DNA from: Paracoccus aminophilus JCM 7686
GTDB lineage: Bacteria; Pseudomonadota; Alphaproteobacteria; Rhodobacterales; Rhodobacteraceae
Assembly (NCBI RefSeq): GCF_000444995.1
Contig: NC_022044.1
Location: 142,584-206,583, forward strand
Length of the DNA: 64,000 nt
Reading direction: 5' to 3'
A model generated the notes under the pieces. The model was not told where the DNA came from, did not search any database, and saw only the letters and a program-made list of their open reading frames with translations. Of the stretch, positions 25,933-34,647 are shown piece after piece; the first letter of the stretch is position 1; every line of letters begins with the position of its first letter. Both the position numbers and the translations under genes were made by a program.

Positions 25933-28900
25933 TTAAAACTGCAGCCGGAACTGGCCGGTCAGGCCGACGCTGTCAAGGCTGTCGCCATAGCGCCCGTCGA
26001 TCCGCGCGCCCGCGCTCAGCTGACGCGGACGGCCCGGGCCGCCGGTCAGCACCTTCACCCAGTTCACCCCGAGGCTCAGCTCGGTGTAAGCGCCCAGATT
26101 GCTCGACTTCAGATGCTGGGGATCGAGCGAGCCATCGCCCGGCGTGAAGGTCGATTCGGTCTCTTTCGCGAAATCCTTGTAATAGGTCCCGGTCGCAAAG
26201 ACGTTGAGCGCGCTGTCGCTTTCGGGCTTCACGAAGGTCTTGGTGACCGTGCCGCCGACAAAGCCGACCTTGCGGGTGGTGTCTTTGAAATCAAGGCGAT
26301 AGCCATCGGTGAAGCGGATGGTGTCGATGCTGATTTTCGACAGAGCGAAACCGGCCGAGGGCACGAATTGCCAGCCGTCCTTCTCGATCGGGACGACATA
26401 GCTGACCGAGCCGCTGATCGTATTCGCGCGGCTGGAGAAGCCCTTGTCCTCAAGCCCCAGCCCCTCGCCCTCAACGGCGCGGTTGTTGAGTTTGAAGTCG
26501 GTTTTCTCATAGCGATATTGCAGATCCAGCGCCCAGTTGTCGCGGCTCGCCGTCACATAAAGCCCACCGTAGAATTGATCGAAGTCGGCTTTGGTGATGC
26601 TGTCGAGCCTGCGGCTGTCGCCCCGGCCGATAAAGTTCGGCTGATCGGTCTTGCCCTGGTTGACGCCCAGAAGCGCGCCAAACGCCATGTTCCAACCGTA
26701 GTAAGAATTGTCGAAACAGGCCAGATCGGTGCCGACCTGCATACCGTAGTAGCTGGCTTTGACCCGGCTGTCATATTTGGCAACGCCGTTGTCGGTCGCC
26801 CCGGTCGCCGTCGCCGTCCCGCCAAGCGCACGCCCCCAAGAGCCGACGCCGCAGGGCTTTTCCTTGTCCTCATAGGCCATGCCGACGACATAGGGGCTGG
26901 AGGGTCGGTTGATGACCGAGCCGATCAGCGAATGGGTCAGCGCGATGTTGCCCAGAAGCGCGCCCACGGCCGGGTTCGGCCCGCTCGTCAGCGCCAGATC
27001 GCCATTGCTCTCGGTCACGAGATCATAGGTGATCCGGTTCGACGACAGCGAGATCGGGTCAAAGGAATAGCCGAAGCGGTTGTTCTGGGTCGGATCGACC
27101 TCAAGAATGGTCACGCGCTCGCCGATATGGCTGACCGCCGAGGCGCCAAGCTCGTTGAAGTGGAAGTAATAGTTCCCGGTCGCAGCCCCGCCCGAAACCT
27201 GAATGCGGTCCGCCGTCATATTGCGCAGATCGACATCAAGCTCATACCGCCCGTTGCCCTGAAGCCCGCTGGTGCGCAACACGCCGCCGACCTTGCCGTC
27301 GGCCATGTTCACCGTGCCCGAGTTGACCAGCTTGCCATTGACCGTGGCAGAGCCGAGCAGCGACAACAGCCCCGCATTGCGGATGTCGCCGGTCACGACC
27401 GCCCGGTGCGCAAGATTGGCCTTGCCGGTTTCCTGGTTGGCCAGAGTGCCGCGCAGACGCCCGCTCTGGTCATAGGTGCCATAGTTGTCCAGCGCACCGC
27501 TCACGGTCAGATCGCCGCTGTCCTCAAGCTTCAGATGGCCGCGGTTGTCCAGCGCCGCGACGGTCAGATGCCCTTTGTCCAGCGTCAGATTGGTCAGGTT
27601 GGCGAAGGTGCCATTGATCTGCCCGGTGCTCTCTGCCGTCTTGAAATCCAGCGTCCCTTTCGAGACGACATTGCCCTCGACCGTGCCGCCATCGAGCACC
27701 AGACGCCCGGCGTCGAGGATGTTGAGACCGCCCGCAAGGGTGCCCGCCAGATCGATCCGGCCATTGTTGCGCACCGCCGCCGTCGAGGTCAGACGCTGAT
27801 CCGCGCCGATCGTCACCTGCCCACCGCGCCGGTTGTCCAGCTGCCCGACGGTCAGATTGCGCCGGACATTGAGCTTGCCCTCGTTGGCGACAAGCCCGTT
27901 GACCCGGCCCGACAGATCGGCAGAGCCCTTCGCCGTGTTCAGCACAGAGCCGATGATCCGCCCGGTCAGCATCAGCGTGGCATCGTTTTCGACCGCGCCG
28001 GTCAGCGTCCCGGCAATCCGCGCGGTGCCCGCGTTGTAAAGCCCCTTGGTTGCGGTCAGGGCATCGCCCGCGGCCAGCTCGACCGTGCCGCGGTTGTTCA
28101 GCCCGTCGACGGTCCCACTCATGCTGAAGACGCCCGAGGCGAGGTTGCCGACCAGCCCGGAAATCACCCCCGCGCCGTCCAAGAGGCCCGCGTTCACGAC
28201 CAGCGCCTTGCCCGGCACCGGCGCGGCCAAAGCCTCGCCCGCGCGGCTTGCCGTCTGCTGGCGGATGGTGCCGTTGACGGTCAGATGACCGCCCTGATCG
28301 TTTTGCACGACATCGCGCACGGCCAGCTTGGTCCCCGCGCTTACACGCGCATTGCCGCCGTTGACGACCGCGCCCGCGCCGAGGTCTCCGGTGGTGATCA
28401 GGCTGCCGAGGTTCGAGATCTGCCCGCGCACCGTGCCCGCGAGCTGCATCGTGCCGCCGGCAAGGTTGGCCACGGCGCCCGTCACCGTGCCGGTGCCGGA
28501 CAGCGTGCCCTGATTGCGCACCACCCCGTCGACGGTGCCGCCATTGAGCGCGACAGCGCCGCCGCTCAGGTTGTCGATGCCGCCCGCGAGCGTGCCCGCC
28601 AGATCGACGCGACCGGCGTTCTGCACCTGCCCCGCCAAGCCCAGCTGCTGGCCCGAGGCGATCGAGACGAGCCCCGTCGCCGCATTGGCAATCGAGCCGT
28701 CGAGCGTGCCGAAGCCCGAAACCGTGCCGCTGTTGTTGATCCCGCCCGCGATCGTGCCGCCAGCGAAGGTCACCGTGCCACCTTCGCGGTTCGACAGCGG
28801 CTGATCGAAGCTCAGCGTATTGCCGCTGTCGGCCTGAATCCGGCCTCCGCTCTGGTTCGTCACCGATCCCGCAAGACGGCCGTTGCCGCTCAGGGTGCCG

Positions 28901-31900
28901 ATATTGACCAGCGCGCCGTCATGGCGCCCGCCCGCCAGAACCACCGCGCCGCCGCTTTGGTTCGTGATCGTGCCCTCCGAGCTGCCAGCCAGCGTGTAGG
29001 TTCCGGCATTGCTGAGGCCGCCTTGGAAGCTCAGACGATCCGCGCGGTCGATCGAGATGCTCGCGCCGCTGAGGTTGCTCACCGCGCCCGTCAGGGTGCC
29101 CGTGCCACCGATCCGACCGCCGACATTGTTGGTAATCGCCCCGCCGATGGTCCCGCCGTTCAGCCGGACCTCGCCCGAGTTCGACGCGCCCTGATCCAGC
29201 GTGAGCGTCTGGCCCGCATTCGCCACGATCCGGCCAGAGCTCAGGTTGTTCACCGTCCCGGCAACATTGCCCTGCCCCTGAAGCGTGCCGCCGTTTTGCA
29301 AGGGTCCGGTCAGCGTGCCGCCACTCAGATCCACCGAGCCGCTCGCATTGTTTTGCACCGCGCCGATGAAATTGCCCGACAGCGCCAGACGCCCGTCATT
29401 GCTGGTCGGACCAGCGACGGTCAGGCTTTGGCCATTGCCGACCGAGACCGTGCCGCTGCTGGCATTGTTCAGCGCGCCAGTCACGGTGCCACCACCGGAA
29501 ACGGTCCCGGAGTTGCTCAGGCCGCCCTGCACGGTGCCGCCCTGAAGATTGACCGTGCGGTTCGCGTTATTGACCAGATTGGCGATCAGCGTGCCCGCGA
29601 CATTGACCGTGCCATTGTTCGAAAGCTGGCCATTGCTCAGTGTCAGGCTATGCCCCGTGCGGATGCTGGTCGTGCCCGTGTTGTCAAGCGAAGCCAGCGT
29701 GAGATTGCCCCCGGTCTGCAAGGTCCCGGCATTGCTGACCGCGCCGGTCACCGTGCCGGACAGGGTCGCCGTGCCGGTCGCGCGGTTGTTCAACGGGCCC
29801 GAAATCAAGCCGGTGCTGATCAGCGTGCCCCGGTTGTCGACCGATGAGGTAATCGTGCCGTCATTGCGGATCGTGGCAGGCGATGCGTTGTTCAGATTGC
29901 GCGCGGTCAAGGCGCCGCCCGCGGCGATGCTCAGCAAGCCGCCGTTGTTGTTGAACTGATTGATGTTGTTGACGACGCCGGTCGGACGGATGCTGAAAGT
30001 GCCGTTGTTGGTGATATTGTGATTGTCGCCATTCAAAACCGCACTGACATTCACGACGCCGCCCGAAAGGTTGGTCAGATTGCCCAGCAAGGTCCGGTCG
30101 GTGTTCATGTCAATGGTGCCGCTGCTGACGACCTCGCCATTGAAGAGCACGTTGCCGGTCACTCGCGCCGTGCTGCCGAAGACGATTTGCGCGGCCGTGA
30201 TGAAGATCGCATTCGGCCCGTTGATGTCATTGCCGATGACATTGCCGTTATGGGTGAAGGTCTGGGTCACATCGAGATAGGTGCTCGCGTTGTCCTGTCC
30301 GCGAATGGTGCCGTTGTTCTCGAAATTGCCGGTCACGCGCGTATAGCCGCGCAGCTCGGTCGTGCCGCCGGTTTCGTTGCGATAATTGCCGGTGACGCGC
30401 ACGCCATTGTCGAAGCTCGTGGCCGCCGCATTGCCGATGCGCACCGTGCCCGAGTTGATGACACCGCCGCCAAGCGTGCCCGCGACATCGACCGTGCCGC
30501 TGCTGTTGGTCAAGCGGCCGTTGATGCGCCCATCCGCCGCAAGATTGAGCGTCCCGCCCGAGTTGCGCGCGTCTCCGGACACCGTGCCACTGACCGACAT
30601 CGTCCCCGCATTGCCGGTGATCGCGCCGACCTGTGCGCCGTTTGCGATCGACATCGTCGCGCTCGAGCCGGTGTTCTCGACATCGCCGACCCTTGCGCTC
30701 GACCCGATCGTGGCCGTGCCCGAGTTGTTGGTCTTGCCCGCGACAGTGCCGTTGACCGTCACCGTCGCGCCATTGTCGATCCCGCCCGAGCCGACCGACG
30801 CGCCTTGATCGACGGTCACCGTGCCCGAGCCCTGGTTGATCACGCGGTTCGTGGTCGCGCCCGAACGGATCACCGCCGTCGCCGTATTGTCGAGCGTCCC
30901 GACCGAGCCGCCCTGCCGGATCTCGGTATTGCCGCCCGAGTTGTTGGTCAGCCGGTCATTGACCGTGCCCGACACGATCAGCGTGCCCGAGTTGGTGACA
31001 TTGTTCGCCGCGCCGCTGGCGTTCAACCGCGTCTCGCCGGCATTGGTCACGCGGCCGTCAACCGTGCCGTCAAGGCGCAGGGTCGTGTTGCTGCCATTGT
31101 CGATATTGCCGGTCACGAGACCGTTGGTGCTGACGGTGAGCGCGCCGCCGTCGCGGTTGACGAGGTTGCCCTCGACCTTGCCGGTCCCGCCGACGACCAA
31201 CTGCGAGCCGCTTCCCGTCGTGGTCAGGGCCCGTCCGTCGCTGATCTTGAGCGTGCCCGACACTTGAATATTGCCGCCGGTGGCCGAAGGCCCCGAACCG
31301 GCGCTGTTGGTCGAATCCGCGTTCAGGGTCAGGGTGCGGTCACTGCCGACGGTCACCGTGCCGCCCGTGTTTCTCAGCTCGTTCAGCGCCAGCGTCGAGT
31401 TGTCAGGGTCATTGGCCAGAACCGTGACCGTGCCGGTGTTGGCCAAAGTGCCCTGAATCCGTCCGTTCCCGGTCAACTGGCCGCCGTTGTTGTTGCTGAC
31501 CGCGCCCTGAAGCGTGCCGCCATTCAGCGCCAGCGTGCCCGAGTTATCGACGGCGGCCGTCACGGTCCCGGCAATCGTCGCCGTGGCGTTTTGCGCATTG
31601 CCCAGCCGCCCGCTGTGGCGCGCGGTCGAGCTCAGCCGCAAGGTGCCGTTGTTCGTGCTCTGCCCGCTCGTCAGCCCCGTCGAGTTCAGCGTGGCGTCTT
31701 GCCCGATCGTGAAACCGTTCATGCCCGGAACGGTGTTCCCATCCGGGTTGGTATAGCTGTAGTTCAGCGTCCCATTGCCGCGCAGCGCCAGCTGGCCGAC
31801 CGTGCGGATCGAATACCCGAGCGACGAGTTGTTTTGCAGATCAAGGGTGAGCTGATCGTTGTTGCCGTTGCCGTTCCCCGTCCCGGTCAGCCGGTAATCC

Positions 31901-32280
31901 GAGCTGTTGCCCTGCGTCGAAGCGCCAATCGTAAAACCGTTCGAGCGCACGACCAGCGTGTTCACATCGATGCGGTCGCGCACCAGCAGCGTGCCGGTGG
32001 CGCTTGTCGCCCCAGAATCGCCCAGAATCCCGGTATCATCAGATCCCAGCGAGGTCCGAGAGTTGCCGGTCCGGCTCGACGACCAGAAAGGCGAGTTTGA
32101 CCGCCAATCAATGCGACCATTCGTCATGTCGTCAGAGTTCAGGCGCAGATAAAGATCCTCGGCCAGAACCGGCACGGCGCCCGCGCCCATCCCGGCCATC
32201 GAGGCCAGAGCTGTCGTCAGAAGGAAGCGGGCGCGACGGGGGAAAGGGACTTCGGAAGCAAGGTCGATTTCGGAAGACAT
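25933..32280 (-). CDS. Giant type V autotransporter adhesin-like protein inside the T6SS locus
   Basis: A 2115-residue classical autotransporter. An extended signal peptide covers about 1-45 (RRARFLLTTALASMAGMGAGAVPVLA). The passenger, about 50-1760, is made of irregular short repeats around N(S/N)GT(V/L) and GG(T/A)(V/I)xG units (GALNNASSGTVSVG, LSNSGTVSGGGTVTG), as expected for a long right-handed beta-helix. The C-terminal autotransporter barrel, about 1835-2115, ends in RLQF. The start at 32280 is an ATG; the frame also opens at a TTG at 32298. It has no tss homologue and interrupts the left block of the T6SS locus. Adhesion or contact is the likely role; cleavage or a link to T6SS is unknown. 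Confidence 0.9.
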   Translation of the reverse strand: MSSEIDLASEVPFPRRARFLLTTALASMAGMGAGAVPVLAEDLYLRLNSDDMTNGRIDWRSNSPFWSSSRTGNSRTSLGSDDTGILGDSGATSATGTLLVRDRIDVNTLVVRSNGFTIGASTQGNSSDYRLTGTGNGNGNNDQLTLDLQNNSSLGYSIRTVGQLALRGNGTLNYSYTNPDGNTVPGMNGFTIGQDATLNSTGLTSGQSTNNGTLRLSSTARHSGRLGNAQNATATIAGTVTAAVDNSGTLALNGGTLQGAVSNNNGGQLTGNGRIQGTLANTGTVTVLANDPDNSTLALNELRNTGGTVTVGSDRTLTLNADSTNSAGSGPSATGGNIQVSGTLKISDGRALTTTGSGSQLVVGGTGKVEGNLVNRDGGALTVSTNGLVTGNIDNGSNTTLRLDGTVDGRVTNAGETRLNASGAANNVTNSGTLIVSGTVNDRLTNNSGGNTEIRQGGSVGTLDNTATAVIRSGATTNRVINQGSGTVTVDQGASVGSGGIDNGATVTVNGTVAGKTNNSGTATIGSSARVGDVENTGSSATMSIANGAQVGAITGNAGTMSVSGTVSGDARNSGGTLNLAADGRINGRLTNSSGTVDVAGTLGGGVINSGTVRIGNAAATSFDNGVRVTGNYRNETGGTTELRGYTRVTGNFENNGTIRGQDNASTYLDVTQTFTHNGNVIGNDINGPNAIFITAAQIVFGSTARVTGNVLFNGEVVSSGTIDMNTDRTLLGNLTNLSGGVVNVSAVLNGDNHNITNNGTFSIRPTGVVNNINQFNNNGGLLSIAAGGALTARNLNNASPATIRNDGTITSSVDNRGTLISTGLISGPLNNRATGTATLSGTVTGAVSNAGTLQTGGNLTLASLDNTGTTSIRTGHSLTLSNGQLSNNGTVNVAGTLIANLVNNANRTVNLQGGTVQGGLSNSGTVSGGGTVTGALNNASSGTVSVGNGQSLTVAGPTSNDGRLALSGNFIGAVQNNASGSVDLSGGTLTGPLQNGGTLQGQGNVAGTVNNLSSGRIVANAGQTLTLDQGASNSGEVRLNGGTIGGAITNNVGGRIGGTGTLTGAVSNLSGASISIDRADRLSFQGGLSNAGTYTLAGSSEGTITNQSGGAVVLAGGRHDGALVNIGTLSGNGRLAGSVTNQSGGRIQADSGNTLSFDQPLSNREGGTVTFAGGTIAGGINNSGTVSGFGTLDGSIANAATGLVSIASGQQLGLAGQVQNAGRVDLAGTLAGGIDNLSGGAVALNGGTVDGVVRNQGTLSGTGTVTGAVANLAGGTMQLAGTVRGQISNLGSLITTGDLGAGAVVNGGNARVSAGTKLAVRDVVQNDQGGHLTVNGTIRQQTASRAGEALAAPVPGKALVVNAGLLDGAGVISGLVGNLASGVFSMSGTVDGLNNRGTVELAAGDALTATKGLYNAGTARIAGTLTGAVENDATLMLTGRIIGSVLNTAKGSADLSGRVNGLVANEGKLNVRRNLTVGQLDNRRGGQVTIGADQRLTSTAAVRNNGRIDLAGTLAGGLNILDAGRLVLDGGTVEGNVVSKGTLDFKTAESTGQINGTFANLTNLTLDKGHLTVAALDNRGHLKLEDSGDLTVSGALDNYGTYDQSGRLRGTLANQETGKANLAHRAVVTGDIRNAGLLSLLGSATVNGKLVNSGTVNMADGKVGGVLRTSGLQGNGRYELDVDLRNMTADRIQVSGGAATGNYYFHFNELGASAVSHIGERVTILEVDPTQNNRFGYSFDPISLSSNRITYDLVTESNGDLALTSGPNPAVGALLGNIALTHSLIGSVINRPSSPYVVGMAYEDKEKPCGVGSWGRALGGTATATGATDNGVAKYDSRVKASYYGMQVGTDLACFDNSYYGWNMAFGALLGVNQGKTDQPNFIGRGDSRRLDSITKADFDQFYGGLYVTASRDNWALDLQYRYEKTDFKLNNRAVEGEGLGLEDKGFSSRANTISGSVSYVVPIEKDGWQFVPSAGFALSKISIDTIRFTDGYRLDFKDTTRKVGFVGGTVTKTFVKPESDSALNVFATGTYYKDFAKETESTFTPGDGSLDPQHLKSSNLGAYTELSLGVNWVKVLTGGPGRPRQLSAGARIDGRYGDSLDSVGLTGQFRLQF

Positions 32281-32472
32281 ACGTCGGCTCGGCTCCAATC
32301 AAAACGCTTGGAGCCCGCTTACCATTAACCTTGCTGCAGTTCGAGAGTTTGCAGTCAAATTGCGCAAATTAGTCAGGCAGGAAAGCAACACTCACACAGG
32401 CGCGCAGTGATGACGCTAGGGAAGGATCAGGCCGAAACTCGCTTGGGGAGAATTGATGTTTTCAAATTCTTC
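32281..32472 (-). promoter_or_regulatory. 192-nt gap upstream of the autotransporter gene
   Basis: This gap is noticeably richer in A and T than the flanking genes (for example around 32320-32400) and has no convincing open frame. It lies between the stop of the LytM/SLT gene and the autotransporter ATG, and the autotransporter lacks a good ribosome binding site. A separate promoter for the autotransporter is therefore likely, but I could not pick clear -35 and -10 boxes. Confidence 0.35.
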
Positions 32473-34641
32473 TCAGGGTTGTTTCGGTGCGAGAATCGCA
32501 TCCATCAGCGCCACGAACCGCTCGACCTCGGGCGAGGCTTTGACCGGCATCGCCTCGGGGACAGCCGCGCTCACCCCGGTCGCCGACATCTTGCGCGCGG
32601 CCCAGTTTCGCAGATCGGCGATCGTATAGCCCGAAAGGAAGGGGTTCGCGCTGACCACGCCCTGCCCCATGACATCGCCGACGCGCGCCTCGGGATCGGC
32701 GCTTAGGACCTGACTGGCGCCAAGCGGGCCGAGAAAATGCGCAAGATAGAGGTTGCCCGGCGTGATCTGATGGCCACGCGCGCGCAGGAAAGCCTCGTTT
32801 TCCTGCGCCAAGGCCCGCACCATCTGGCGCGACAAGGCCGGTTCGAGGCGCAGGTCCAGCAATTGGCCGCGATCCATGCTTTGCACCAGATCGGGACGAT
32901 AGGTGCTCATCATCCGCAGCCAGGTGCCCTCGATGAACTGGCCAAGGCCGGTCGCGGTCGAGAGCGGGTTTTTCGCCGCCACATTGCCGCCGCTTTCGAC
33001 ATGGATGATGCGCGAAATCAGCAGCTCGACCGCATTCGAGGCCAGCACCTCGGTGCCGCCGGTCAGATAGGGCACGGGATCGACCGGCTTGCCGGATTTG
33101 GTCAGCTGGAAGGTCAGCCCCGCCCCCGAAGCGACCTTGCCAAGCATCGCCCCGCCCGCCAGATCGGCCCCCGGCCGCACGGCGGGATCGAGATCCGCAA
33201 GCCCGAGATAGAGGCTCGAGAGCCCATCGGCGTGGTCGATCCGCACGGTTGAACCCGCCGCATCGGCTCCGGTCACTTCGGCGACCCGGCCCGCCGTCAC
33301 GCTGGACACCGCAGCTCCCTGCGGCGCCTGCCAGACGACCACGCCGCCCTTGCCCCCGGCGGGGGGCGAGAAGCGCGTGGACAAGACCCCCGACACCGGC
33401 GTTGCCATGCCGGGTTGATCGGCCACCACCACCCGCGCGCCCGGCGCATAGCATTCATAACCGCCCTCACGACGCGGCACGACATAGCAGCTTTTCGTCC
33501 CCGAGGGCCCGGTCACGCCAATGAACAACACCTGCCCCGCCGCATCCGCGCCCGGTCCGGGGCGGTTGGCATAGACGAGCTTCAGCTGATCGCCCTCGGC
33601 GGCGAAGGCATCGAGATCCTGCACTTTGGCCATCAGCGCAATCGCCTCGCCGATGACCGGGCTGGGCACGCCATTGCGCAGCGCGGCGGAATAGATCACG
33701 TCGAGCAGCCGGTATTGCGGGCGATCGCCAGCCTCATCGTCCTCGCCGGATTGGTCGAGAAGCGGCTGATCGGTCCAGGGATCGGCGCCGGTCACAAGCT
33801 GGCCCGCCGCCCCGACCGCGAGCGAGCCGACATAGCGCCCGGACTCGTAAAGCGAGAGCTGCAAGACCTCGCGCGCGCCCGCCTGAAGCCGGTAGCGCAG
33901 CGCCAACAGCGAACCGCGCGGCAGCTCGGGCCTGATCTGCAATTGCGCGACCATCCGCGCCTGAACCCGCTCGGCAGTGGTGCGATCAAAGCCATTATCG
34001 GTCAGCAGGGTCACGATGTCCGAGGGCACGCGGATTTGCAAAAGCAGGTCCTGCCACAAGGGGCTTCGCATCCCGGAATCGCGAATGAAGGCGACGCTTG
34101 AGCTTTGACGACCCTCGGCATCGACGCTGACCCCGGCCCCGTCCGGCAGGCCCGCCGCGCCCGAGGCGTTCAGCTGGCGGTCGCGGCTGCGCTCGGCCTG
34201 AAACAGCGCGAATTCCTCGCGCGTGGTCGGCAAAGCGGCGACGAGACGGCGGCCGCGCTGGTAAAGATCCTCGGCCACGAGCGTCAGCCGGTCGGGCGCG
34301 GGCTGACCGACGCGGATCGGGCTGAGCTCGGTCGGGCCAGAGAGCTGGCGACCGGCCTCGTCGCTGGCCTCTTCGCCGGGGATGATCATCGGATCGCCCG
34401 CGATATCGGTGAAGGCATCGCCACGCACCACCGGCGCAATGTCGAATTCGCTTTCGGTCTGCACGATCTGCTGATCGAGATCGCCGCCGTCGACCGCGCG
34501 TCCGGGTAAAAAATGCCAGATCCCGGCCCCCGCGCCGACCAGAGCCAGCGCCAAAGCCGCCCCCCGCACCAGCCCAAGCCGCTGCCGCCTGCGCCGCGCG
34601 CCAGAGCCCATTTTGCGAAACTGCGGATCGATGTCGATCAT
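32473..34641 (-). CDS. T6SS-locus protein with degenerate LytM (M23) domain and lytic transglycosylase (SLT) domain
   Basis: A 722-residue membrane-anchored periplasmic protein. A basic N-terminus and one helix (about 23-45) anchor it. Residues about 415-525 follow the M23/LytM pattern (STRFSPP, GAAVSSVTAGRVAEV, VRIDHADGLSSLYLGL, GKPVDPVPY), but the zinc-ligand positions are replaced: the HxxxD region reads GKGGVVVW, the AH position reads LG, and HxH reads LTF. Residues about 538-640 are an SLT domain with the catalytic-type Glu in HVESGG (E549) and GLGQFIEGTW. It thus resembles amidase-activating LytM proteins fused to an active glycan-cleaving enzyme. It may open peptidoglycan for the T6SS. 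It starts 6 nt after the caspase-like gene. Confidence 0.82.
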   Translation of the reverse strand: MIDIDPQFRKMGSGARRRRQRLGLVRGAALALALVGAGAGIWHFLPGRAVDGGDLDQQIVQTESEFDIAPVVRGDAFTDIAGDPMIIPGEEASDEAGRQLSGPTELSPIRVGQPAPDRLTLVAEDLYQRGRRLVAALPTTREEFALFQAERSRDRQLNASGAAGLPDGAGVSVDAEGRQSSSVAFIRDSGMRSPLWQDLLLQIRVPSDIVTLLTDNGFDRTTAERVQARMVAQLQIRPELPRGSLLALRYRLQAGAREVLQLSLYESGRYVGSLAVGAAGQLVTGADPWTDQPLLDQSGEDDEAGDRPQYRLLDVIYSAALRNGVPSPVIGEAIALMAKVQDLDAFAAEGDQLKLVYANRPGPGADAAGQVLFIGVTGPSGTKSCYVVPRREGGYECYAPGARVVVADQPGMATPVSGVLSTRFSPPAGGKGGVVVWQAPQGAAVSSVTAGRVAEVTGADAAGSTVRIDHADGLSSLYLGLADLDPAVRPGADLAGGAMLGKVASGAGLTFQLTKSGKPVDPVPYLTGGTEVLASNAVELLISRIIHVESGGNVAAKNPLSTATGLGQFIEGTWLRMMSTYRPDLVQSMDRGQLLDLRLEPALSRQMVRALAQENEAFLRARGHQITPGNLYLAHFLGPLGASQVLSADPEARVGDVMGQGVVSANPFLSGYTIADLRNWAARKMSATGVSAAVPEAMPVKASPEVERFVALMDAILAPKQP

Positions 34642-34647
34642 GGCGCG

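Noticed and set aside
26113..29847. Very long open frame (over 1200 codons) on the plus strand, antisense to the autotransporter gene
   Set aside because: It is a by-product of GC-rich, biased third positions and the repetitive passenger. The product is Arg/Ala/Asp-rich low-complexity sequence with no domain, and the opposite frame encodes an unmistakable autotransporter.
27200..31700. Many short similar DNA repeats that might suggest a CRISPR array or satellite
   Set aside because: Units are irregular in length, in frame with the protein, and encode NxGTV-type beta-helix turns. There is no constant spacer or repeat length.
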